From Gracilariopsis chorda (lineage: Eukaryota > Rhodophyta > Florideophyceae > Gracilariales > Gracilariaceae): a stretch of DNA of 64,000 nucleotides. The stretch is from contig NBIV01000158.1 in assembly GCA_003194525.1 (NCBI GenBank), forward strand, positions 1-64,000, in the 5' to 3' direction. A program made the translations under genes and the position numbers. Below, in pieces: positions 56,613-64,000 of the stretch. The notes under the pieces were generated by a model, which saw only the letters and a list, made by a program, of their open reading frames with translations, was not told the origin of the DNA and ran no database searches. How positions within the stretch are numbered: position 1 is the stretch's first letter; each line of letters begins with the position of its first letter.

Positions 56613-57266
56613 ATGAGGTATCGATCCGCTGTCTTTCTTGCTCTCACTTGTATTCAGATTGGGTTGTGTGCGGGTTTCGTGATATCTCCATCAGCTTCGA
56701 AGGAAGAATGGGACGGAAGTCGTAGCGAAGTCGCGACTGTGTCTGCCGCGATGGCCGTTCTGGACCGGTCCGCACGTGGGTGGCAGCGTACAGCTCTCGA
56801 ACGCGCCCAACAGAAGCTGAACGGTTTACGGGAGGAGTTACGACTGTCAAAGCAGTCAAAAGAATGCCGATCACAGAAGAAGCATGTGTTGCGCACTCTA
56901 TACTGGAAGAAGAAGCTGATGAAATGTAGAATGTCGAACATGCGCAAAGCGAGGTTTGAGTGCAGGAAGGGAACGGGGGTGCGGAAGATGATGATTATGA
57001 GGAAGAAGAAGTGCAAGTGGAACAGGAGGTGTTTTGCTAAGAAGGTGTGGCCACTGCAATGGAGACTTCGAAAGTCGAAGAAAGGTTGTGACTGTGTGAA
57101 GAGGTTGAAGGTGATGAAACAGATCTGGAAAATCAGAAAGGTCAAGTGTGGGGAGTATCGGAAGGCATATGTGATCCAAGCGGGGATTAAGAAAGTCGGG
57201 AGGAAGGTGAAATATCTGGAGAAGCTGCTCCGTCCAAAACCGAGCATAGCACCAAGGCCGTATTGA
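56613..57266 (+). CDS. Family A secreted basic 8-Cys protein (right copy, 217 aa)
   Basis: The protein is identical in sequence to that of 52,456-53,109 on the opposite strand, including the signal peptide and all eight cysteines, and the upstream 340 bp are also duplicated. Two identical genes in head-to-head orientation point to recent duplication or continuing gene conversion. The family B copy follows in the same direction 676 bp downstream. Any difference in regulation must come from sequence beyond the arm boundary at 56,272. Function is unknown. Confidence 0.8.
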   Translation: MRYRSAVFLALTCIQIGLCAGFVISPSASKEEWDGSRSEVATVSAAMAVLDRSARGWQRTALERAQQKLNGLREELRLSKQSKECRSQKKHVLRTLYWKKKLMKCRMSNMRKARFECRKGTGVRKMMIMRKKKCKWNRRCFAKKVWPLQWRLRKSKKGCDCVKRLKVMKQIWKIRKVKCGEYRKAYVIQAGIKKVGRKVKYLEKLLRPKPSIAPRPY

Positions 57267-57489
57267 AAGGTCAGGAGGTCTACATTACGTTCTGCAGTAT
57301 CTAACTACAAGCGAGTACTGACTACAAGCGAGTGCAATGCTTGAGGTGAGGGTTAGGCTAATATGTTGTGAGGAGCCGTTCTCTGTTTTCTGTTCCGACA
57401 AGACTTTCTATTAGAGTAGCAATGTAAATGTGAGGGAAAGCTTACCTCACTGCTTCTTCTCGAAACGCTCTCAGTTAGGTACAGATCAT

Positions 57490-57645
57490 ATGAAGCGTTG
57501 TTCCACCGTCATCTTCTTTGTCGTTCTATCCTTCGAGGCGTATGTGCAAAGAAACGACCACGTCGTTCTGCACGGAACTTCTAATTTTGCTTTTCGGCGG
57601 CAAACCAGACTACTACTTTCGTCAGAGCCACTGATCGTACGATGA
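57490..57645 (+). CDS. Possible 51-aa secreted peptide ORF (right copy)
   Basis: Identical to the ORF at 52,232-52,077. It has a signal-peptide-like start followed by a short His/Arg-containing tail. Its presence in both arms is not independent evidence for function. Confidence 0.3.
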   Translation: MKRCSTVIFFVVLSFEAYVQRNDHVVLHGTSNFAFRRQTRLLLSSEPLIVR

Positions 57646-57813
57646 CATAATTACTCTCCTCACAAGGAACAAACGCGCTGCTCACGGAGCGTTTAATTAC
57701 GCGAACGTGACATTGCCATGCTTGTCTTGGTCAATGCGAGTTACGAATCCTTTCAATTACTATGCTCCACCTTCACCAAGCTTTCCAATCCACGGGCGTC
57801 GTCCACATCGCAT

Positions 57814-57820
57814 TATAAAA
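57814..57820 (+). promoter_or_regulatory. TATA-like box of the family B gene (right copy)
   Basis: TATAAAA, 123-129 bp upstream of the ATG at 57,943. Confidence 0.5.
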
Positions 57821-57942
57821 CCACATTTCCCGCGGGCGTCAAGGAAGGCATCTTTCACCTCCACACGCAGCCCAAGATAACACTCGTATAATTCTCCTAC
57901 CAAAACGAGTGCGCTGTCCCAGTATCTCCAACGAACAAAGCG

Positions 57943-58377
57943 ATGTTTCCCCACTCTCAAACTGTATCTCTGTCAAAGAACGGTACTATCTTTGAAGACA
58001 AAAGCGAGAAGGACGTTCAAGACACTCAATCTGAGGGTTCTGAAATCCCTGTACTAGGATTTTGTTACGGAAGCGGTTCAACGGATCCAAAGGTATTGAT
58101 CCGAGATGGGCTCAATTCCACACGCCTCTCGATGTCTCAGTTTTGGAAATGGGCCAAACATCACCCGGATGTGCAATACGACTATGATTACGACAGTTAT
58201 GCAATGCGCCCAGAAATTCGGCGCCACAGATCCGGGGTATCCTACTTTGACCTGGAGGAGTGGAGAATGAGACATCCCCGTATTGAAACGCTGCTTCAGT
58301 CAATGGACAGACCATATATGCATGCGGTGTGGAGAGTTATGTTGGTCATATTCTCCGAGGAAATCCGTGCAGAGTAG
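57943..58377 (+). CDS. Family B protein, right copy, C-terminally altered (144 aa)
   Basis: Residues 1-116 match the left copy apart from Tyr instead of Cys at residue 86 (DYDSY against DYDSC). At the arm boundary (58,292) identity stops. The remaining 28 codons (LQSMDRPYMHAVWRVMLVIF then SEEIRAE) are encoded by DNA that still resembles the left copy in patches (CAATGGA, CATATGCATGCG) but is shifted by indels. The linker and the basic Cys-rich C-terminus are lost. The conserved WAK...FDLEEW block is intact, so a shortened protein could be made. It may be an older paralogue whose 5' part was overwritten by gene conversion, or a pseudogene in the making. Confidence 0.6.
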   Translation: MFPHSQTVSLSKNGTIFEDKSEKDVQDTQSEGSEIPVLGFCYGSGSTDPKVLIRDGLNSTRLSMSQFWKWAKHHPDVQYDYDYDSYAMRPEIRRHRSGVSYFDLEEWRMRHPRIETLLQSMDRPYMHAVWRVMLVIFSEEIRAE

Positions 58378-59333
58378 CTCCATCTCACTCATCTGCTGCT
58401 TTAGAAGAAGGTGATTAAGCTACCACACCAAACTTATACATTTCTTCAAAACGGAACATTACAAATGTTTACCTTTTGCCAACCTCCGCAAAAGCTCACC
58501 GCGGCTGCACTATGTGGGAGCTCACTACAAGTATCGCTGGACACGCTCGCATCAGTGTCTGGCCGGACACTTTTGTAGCCCAGTCGTCTCACACATTACA
58601 GAGTAGATATCTGCCAGATTCTGCCCTGCTCGGCAGCGTCGCTAGCTGACCACCTCGAACAAGGGTCCAAACATCCGTCAACTAAAGTGCACCTTCTTGT
58701 AATAATATTATTACCCACAATTATTTGGTATTAGGTCATGTGCTGCTTGTAGGTTAGGAAAGCAAGGATTATTACTCCGAGTTATATCTTTTGGATGAAC
58801 GTCCAAGGCTCGAAGGTAAGGGTTATCCACGAAGTTATCGAGGGCTCCCCTTCGGAAACCATACTGTATCCGCGGCAATCCTACACTTCTGTAATTGTAC
58901 CTTGAAGCTCATGACCCACCTACTGTTCTCTATGTCTACTTCGCGAGATCAGAATTGCGAAGTCAAAGCAGTGATCGGTGGTCACGTGACTGGACCATAT
59001 CCTGACAGTGTGCCGTGTGACGTTACTCTGTGAGGAGACGAGGCCTTGTTCTCATGAAGGTATGAAGAGGCGTTTTTATAGTCCTCTGGTAACCCTAGGG
59101 TTAGCCGTGGGAACTTGACAATGTGTGACAGTCCCTACACGGTGGTAGATCGTCTTACGCGACGCCCAAAAAGCTTTGGAGTGCTTCCCTGTATCCATTT
59201 CTACCTCCCGTTATATTCTCTTACGTTTGTCGCTCGAGACTTACTCTATCCTCACAAACTCTTTGCTTTCTTGCGTGGTCTATGAACTGGAACCTATCAT
59301 GATGATAGCATTACAACATCTGCCCGCAGAGGA
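58378..59333. other. No gene identified
   Basis: It contains an 80-codon plus ORF (58,791-59,033) without features. Downstream remnants of the family B 3' end might be present but were not recognised. Confidence 0.3.
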
Positions 59334-59849
59334 ATGCCCTTACGGGTAAGAAGAGATATCCTCCAGAGTACTTTTTCCGGAGGCTGTTCTGCTGGTCTGT
59401 GCTACTTGAAGGCAAATACGGATACATTCACTCGCCTTCTCGTGACGTGTCTGCTTCTGCTACAGAGATATCTAACCGGAGCCAAATGGGATCGCAGTGG
59501 GGTTTCCACGGAAACCAACAACTACCAAGCAACTGAGAAAGCACTTTCCCCCAATGGAAGCTATCCTATGCACATCAGGGGCTGTTGTCGCATTTCCAAT
59601 TTCGTGCTTTTTGTGACCATGTATACAAACTTATTCACTTTCATTCGGAATTTTATGTCAGGAGATGAAAGAAAACACCTCTCATGCATTCCAGCGTACC
59701 CCAATCCATGCCCAAACAAGATCTCTGAGGGGAATTGTCGTTTCATCGACAAACCACTGGGATCCAAAACAAACAAGGCCGCAGTAACACAGGCCATCAC
59801 TCTTAGATTACTAATCTTCGTTGTTGATCATGCTCTCTGCAATAGTTAA
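59334..59849 (+). CDS. Hypothetical 171-aa ORF
   Basis: The frame is open with hydrophobic stretches (LLVTCLLLLQRYL; VLFVTMYTNLFTFI; LRLLIFVVDHAL) separated by polar segments and a Cys/Pro-rich patch (PNPCPNKISEGNC). No TATA-like box at the usual distance was found and no family is recognised. A minus ORF overlaps it. Considered weak. Confidence 0.25.
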   Translation: MPLRVRRDILQSTFSGGCSAGLCYLKANTDTFTRLLVTCLLLLQRYLTGAKWDRSGVSTETNNYQATEKALSPNGSYPMHIRGCCRISNFVLFVTMYTNLFTFIRNFMSGDERKHLSCIPAYPNPCPNKISEGNCRFIDKPLGSKTNKAAVTQAITLRLLIFVVDHALCNS

Positions 59850-60190
59850 ATGTCCCCGCTTTGCGAATCATGAATATGCTGCGAAAGCTTCAGAATTCGT
59901 TTATTGCTCATGTCCGGAAGCGGTTTTGCTCTTTTGTTCAGCTTCTCTTCTGATGGTACAAAAGGAGCGGGATCAATGCATGGACAGGGTTGAAACTGTT
60001 ACTGAAACGTACGTGGCACAATTCAAAAGATATGCAAAGAACAGCTGCTGGGCAGAGTTTGCAGATGACTCTCAATTGGGGCGATTCCAGTTCCGGTAAC
60101 GCCCTGCCTAGAAGGGAATTCACTGTACACTTGGGACATATCCATTTCTATGTTTAACCTATCATTACGAGGTTCTCAAAAAGCCCCTGG

Positions 60191-60197
60191 TATAAAG
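60191..60197 (+). promoter_or_regulatory. TATA-like box of the third family A gene
   Basis: TATAAAG, 141-147 bp upstream of the ATG at 60,338. It supports this start rather than the upstream in-frame ATG at 60,290. Confidence 0.5.
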
Positions 60198-60337
60198 AGG
60201 GCACAACAACTCGGAAGCCCCCTTCACAGGAGCGTACCGGCACAATCATAGCTGGCTCGACCAAACCGCTATCACATTCAAACCGTTGTTTGTTCTTTGT
60301 AATCCCTTCTCTACGCTTTATCCCTTCCGACGGAGCA

Positions 60338-60997
60338 ATGAAGTGGACCGCTTTGATACTTTTTCTTCTTCTTGTAGCGTCGCAGTTTTCATCTTGCAGG
60401 TGCTCTGAATACACTCATTCCATATCCCTCAAGGCGCAAGATGAAAAGCATAATGGCATCGATTCCTCACCTTTCTTGATTCCCGTGCTGGGACGATCCG
60501 TTCGTGGGTGGCAAAATATCGCTCTTCGACAAGCTCAAAAGAAGCTTGAACTTTTGAAAACGGAGTTGAGGTTGTCCAGGAAAGGACAAAGATGCCAGTT
60601 GCACAAGAAGCGTCTTTTTCGCAGCCTGTACTGGAAGAAGAATTCCGTCAAATGTACAATGTCAAACAGAAAAGCAAGATTCGAGTGCAAAAAGAGAAGC
60701 GCTTTGCAGAAGATGGTAACGCAAGCAAAGATGAGTTGCAAGTGGAATAAGAAGTGTGTAGCGAAGAAAGTGAGGCCGGTGATGTGGAGACTACGAAAGG
60801 CGAAACACGGGTGCCAGTGTGTGATGAAGTTGAAGGTGATGAAGAAAATTTGGAAAAGTAAGGCGATCAAGTGCGGAGGTCACCGGAAATTGTTTATAAT
60901 CAAGTACGAACTGAAGAAGACTGAGAAAAAGATCAATTACCTGAAGAAGCTGCTCCGTCCGACGCCGAGTTTCTCTCCGAGGTGGAAGAAATGGTAA
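60338..60997 (+). CDS. Family A secreted basic 8-Cys protein, diverged copy (219 aa)
   Basis: MKWTALILFLLLVASQFSSC is a strong signal peptide; starting 16 codons earlier (60,290) would spoil it. The mature part aligns end to end with the palindrome copies: RSVRGWQNIALRQAQKKL, LYWKK, RKARFECKK, CKWNKKC, WRLRKAKHGCQC, LKVMKKIWK and YLKKLLRPTPSFSPR. The eight cysteines are at 86, 106, 117, 134, 140, 159, 161 and 179, practically the same positions as in the other copies. The signal peptide and propeptide differ almost completely, while the Cys framework and basic residues are retained, which indicates selection on the mature protein. AATAAA at 61,162-61,167 may be its polyadenylation signal. Function is unknown. 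Confidence 0.8.
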   Translation: MKWTALILFLLLVASQFSSCRCSEYTHSISLKAQDEKHNGIDSSPFLIPVLGRSVRGWQNIALRQAQKKLELLKTELRLSRKGQRCQLHKKRLFRSLYWKKNSVKCTMSNRKARFECKKRSALQKMVTQAKMSCKWNKKCVAKKVRPVMWRLRKAKHGCQCVMKLKVMKKIWKSKAIKCGGHRKLFIIKYELKKTEKKINYLKKLLRPTPSFSPRWKKW

Positions 60998-61688
60998 CCG
61001 GTCGATTCGAGTTTCGTTAGCACCTAATCTCATGGTTTTCGATAATCCCATTCCTCGTTTGCGTTTACGTTGAATGTTGCGCGGAAACACCTTGCAGTAA
61101 GCGACGGCCGTCCCTGGTAGAGCGTCTTGGGTGTTATGTGGCTGAGTGCTAATGTTGAAGCAATAAATGATCCCGAATTTTCCTACGCAAGGCACAATTC
61201 TTATAGCTTTCCAATGTACAGAATCCGTCACATTGTGAGATACCCGTCCCAGAGTCAATATTTCTGTGAATGATCAAGGTTTTCTTTCATGTGATTCTCA
61301 CAACCCTTTCTTTAATTTTACGCTTAACTTCGTAGAAGTCATTAGATGCGCTTAGTACTTAAAAGTCCCTAGTACACTACGTGCGTATGTACATCCATTG
61401 ACACTATTGCGATAGCAGTAGAAGTACAACGTTCTTTGTACAAGCAAAATTGTCGACGCTGTTGACGCCCTTCCATGTTTCATATGGAGACGTGGCCGTG
61501 ATGTTGCAATTGCTTAACAGTATGAACGTTCACGCTTTGTGATTACTTTGTTCCAACTGCTTCTCTAAATGCATCAATAGCATTGCTCGTGGATCGCTTC
61601 TGACGTTCCACAACGCCACGTTGGTGCGATATAAAAGGATCATACAAAACCATGTGATGTGCCATGTGCTTTTACTCTTCGTTGACAT
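60998..61688. other. No gene identified
   Basis: 3' flank of the diverged A gene and of the convergent coiled-coil gene. Nothing else was recognised. Confidence 0.3.
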
Positions 61689-62270
61689 TCAAGTGAGCCC
61701 TGATTTTTCTCTAGCTCCTATCAACCTTGCACTTGGCGTATTCGGGTATTTTGGAGGAAGTCTTGTTTTCTTGTTCTTCACTAGACTCGCAACTTTTTTC
61801 TCTAACTCAGCAATGTCATACCTCCCATTCTCATCCTGTTTCAAACCAAGGGCTGTCATGCATCGGATGAAAGAATTGAATTTTCTTTTGTAATCCTTCT
61901 CCTCTACCTGTCGAGCCCTCTCCAAGGCCAATAATCGCTCCTCGAGAAGTTGAATGTATTCTTCTCTTTCGTCCACAAAGGACATCACACCAGACACAAC
62001 TTCATGCACACCATTCTTGGAAGTTGCTTTTGAATAGTTCCCAGACATTTGGTGTGCAAGCTCCAGCAAAACGTCACGTTCCATCTTCAAGTTCCAGAAG
62101 TCGTGTCGAAGAAGAACCTGAAGTTCCTCTTTTCCTTCCTTCTCTTTCGTTCTTCCTTCCCTCTGCCCAGAAACCTCTTTATCGTCTTTTTTCTTCCCTT
62201 TTCCAAGTACAAGGTTTCCGAATACCATCGAAGCCATCGCAGTGATGCAAATGGACAGAATCTCAATCAT
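61689..62270 (-). CDS. Membrane-anchored coiled-coil protein (193 aa), unknown function
   Basis: Starting at 62,270, residues 3-22 (EILSICITAMASMVFGNLVL) form one hydrophobic segment, followed by a Lys-rich stop-transfer stretch (GKGKKKDDK) and a charged linker. Residues about 95-185 are rich in Glu/Lys/Leu with heptad-like spacing (REEYIQLLEERLLALERARQ; IAELEKKVASLVKNK), suggesting a coiled coil. The longer ORF starts at 62,342, but a TATA-like box at 62,378-62,384 would then be only about 40 bp away; with the internal ATG the distance (about 110 bp) equals that of its neighbours. It is intronless. It is convergent with the diverged A gene. The family was not recognised. Confidence 0.6.
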   Translation of the reverse strand: MIEILSICITAMASMVFGNLVLGKGKKKDDKEVSGQREGRTKEKEGKEELQVLLRHDFWNLKMERDVLLELAHQMSGNYSKATSKNGVHEVVSGVMSFVDEREEYIQLLEERLLALERARQVEEKDYKRKFNSFIRCMTALGLKQDENGRYDIAELEKKVASLVKNKKTRLPPKYPNTPSARLIGAREKSGLT

Positions 62271-62377
62271 ATCTCCTTGAGATAGTGCGTGAAACAAGAA
62301 AAGAACGGTTTTGTATTTGCTTCTTGAAGCACATCTTTGCACCAGAGGCTTGAGGAAGGTGAGATTACCTTGAACGG

Positions 62378-62384
62378 TTAAATA
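62378..62384 (-). promoter_or_regulatory. TATA-like box of the coiled-coil gene
   Basis: TATTTAA on the minus strand, about 108-114 bp upstream of the ATG at 62,270. Confidence 0.4.
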
Positions 62385-63943
62385 GTCACCCTAAGATCTC
62401 CTTCTAAGATTCTTTTGTTAGGGGAGAGTTGACATGATAGTTTAAAGATGTCTTTCCTCAAAGCAAACTAAGTGCTTTCAGGATACTTGGAAAAAAAGCG
62501 TGACGGTGTGGCCAGACACGAAATAAGCATTGTTGCTGGACAGACGCGAAATGACGCTTGGTGTGGGACAGAGACGACTCCATGCAGAAGCTATGAAGAG
62601 AAAAAAATTTGGTTTCCAGCACCAGAGGGGAGAAGCGCATGAAGCTGGCTGCAGCAAACTATGAGCATATAAGCAAACTAACATTTGTTGTCGTTAAAGT
62701 GAAGCTCAGAATGTAATGTTAGATAAATTATAAGGCTTAGAGTACAAAGCGGAAGAAACCAACTGGAACATTGTCAGCAAAATTTGTTCTACAAGAGAAG
62801 AAGGACAAGGTACAAAGCTATCTCTACTAAAAGGGATACCCCTGATAATCTAGGTGACCCGCATACAGAAATCCAGACATAGTTCACAGCATGTGCGTTT
62901 CATCATTTTCATTTCGAGGAAGCAGATGCAAACATGCAATAGTTGTGTGACGTAGCTTTGTTCAAGACATGCCAGAGTTGCGGATGTTACAGACTGAGGT
63001 CATTACAAGAGCGTCAACGTAATGCATACGCTTTCAGCACCTTTGGTAATAGGACCCTGCTCCCCAACGAGTACTTGTTGGGCATGTCAATTGTTCATCT
63101 TGATGCTTTTTTGACTGCGCTCTTGGAATGGCTTCGCTCTGGTTAACATTATTGGGAACATTATACCGAGATCCAAGGAGAGTTTCGGAAGGTCGTCGAG
63201 GTGTACCGACCTTCCGAAAAGGTTATAGCACTATAAAGTTACGCCAAATGGAGATGCGATTGGGTCTATTAGGGGAATTTAGCCGTCCAATAGATGATTA
63301 GCCTTCTACTTGTAGAAAGTGAATACCACTTCCTCGGAATTACAGGCACGTGCCCGTAAACACACACACACATGTCTCCACTGGATGCAAGGCAGAGACG
63401 TGTATGGTGTAGAACTGGCTAGTTGGTGCTAGGATACATGTTACAAGGGCTGTGAGGGACTCTTAGAATGATCCGCTCTGCTTTAGAACAAGATGTTTGG
63501 CTGCGCTGCCGAGCTGCTTTTGTGTGTGTGTGTGTTTATATGAGCTCGCGTCTCTAATTCCAAGACTACGGTAGGGGTTACATTGAAAAGAACCCCTCTC
63601 TCCCTAGATAAACCAACAGCTTTTCTGGCCATGTCCTTACTATTGATTCGGCGTCTCTCTCTCTCTGTTTACGAACGAGTAACATCAATTCTATGTTAGC
63701 CCGGGGGTTTGCTAAGGACCCCTACAACCTATAACGCGTTCTTCGTACGATAGCTATTAGCTACAACCCGGAGTCGTGCTACACACACTGGGTTACTACT
63801 ATACTAAGAATGCATTAGGTGTCTAGGCGTGTTCAACCGCAGAATCGTTTCGTTTCCGAGGACTGTTGCCTTCTTCATTCCACCATTTCATTCAACCTCT
63901 AGAGGTCCTCGGGTAAGGGGCACACCACGACAAGGCGATTCGC
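62385..63943. other. No gene identified; microsatellites
   Basis: It contains (CA)n at about 63,358-63,372, (TG)n at about 63,519-63,535 and (TC)n at about 63,653-63,667. A minus ORF at 62,684-62,478 and others are unsupported. Sequence from 63,540 changes to pyrimidine-rich and may be the 5' flank of another element continuing past the window. Confidence 0.35.
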
Positions 63944-64000
63944 ATGTACCACGTTGGCCGCCAAGAAACCATTGACGACATCCTTTCCGCCCAATCCTCA
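63944..64000 (+). CDS. Possible start of an ORF running off the window
   Basis: An ATG at 63,944 opens MYHVGRQETIDDILSAQSS to the window edge. Too short to identify. Confidence 0.2.
   Translation, partial: MYHVGRQETIDDILSAQSS

Larger units (their letters stand above)
56272..58292. repeat. Right arm of the 2,021-bp inverted repeat
   Basis: Reverse complement of 51,430-53,450. The inner boundary is three bases before an ATG (ATGTCGCCACCC). The outer boundary falls inside the family B gene, after GAAACGCT. Beyond both ends the two sides are still alignable in patches but strongly diverged. Confidence 0.95.

Noticed and set aside
63358-63535. (CA)n and (TG)n runs forming an inverted repeat about 150 bp apart
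   Set aside because: Ordinary microsatellites; complementarity follows trivially from the repeat type.

Overview
This is eukaryotic nuclear DNA. It contains Ty3/gypsy and Ty1/copia retrotransposons, hAT elements, a Helitron and a tyrosine-recombinase element, and no prokaryotic operons. The few genes that look alive are intronless and have TATA-like boxes about 110-160 bp upstream of the chosen ATG. A compact, transposon-rich algal genome (for example a red alga) would fit, but the sequence does not prove a lineage. No tRNA, rRNA or CRISPR array was found.

Positions 1-49,300 are almost entirely decayed mobile DNA. In order: two diverged copies of a chromovirus 3' end (1-7,746), each with a chromodomain, an unusual antisense ORF and an LTR-like block; a near-complete hAT element (9,011-11,298, minus); a copia RT/RNase H relic (12.5-13.7 kb); an unidentified decayed coding stretch (14.6-15.4 kb); a 142-bp tandem repeat (15.5-16.3 kb); a tyrosine-recombinase relic (16.9-17.6 kb); an internally deleted Helitron (19.6-22.5 kb) abutting a second hAT copy (22.5-24.6 kb, plus); a structured foldback (25.2-25.46 kb); copia family 1 (25.6-29.4 kb, minus); a very old copia-like relic (31-32.9 kb); unidentified ORFs and hairpins (33-39.5 kb); a gypsy element (39.55-45.26 kb, minus) interrupted by a 360-bp MITE-like insertion; and a second, 5'-truncated copia of family 1 (45.9-49.3 kb, plus).

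Positions 51,160-62,400 are different and are the most interesting part. Two lineage-specific gene families alternate here. Family A (three copies) encodes secreted, very basic proteins with eight cysteines at invariant positions. Family B/C (three copies) encodes non-secreted proteins sharing a domain with a WAK...H..VQ.D start and an FDL.EW end, plus a basic Cys-rich C-terminus. One A-B pair is duplicated as a nearly perfect inverted repeat: arms 51,430-53,450 and 56,272-58,292, 2,021 bp each, with no indel between the landmarks compared. Paralogue C sits in the 2.8-kb spacer and a diverged A copy lies outside. Identity stops abruptly at both arm ends, where weaker similarity seems to continue, as expected from gene conversion or a young palindromic duplication. 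A membrane-anchored coiled-coil gene (61,689-62,270, minus) closes the cluster. I recognise no known family for A, B/C or this last gene; their function is unknown.
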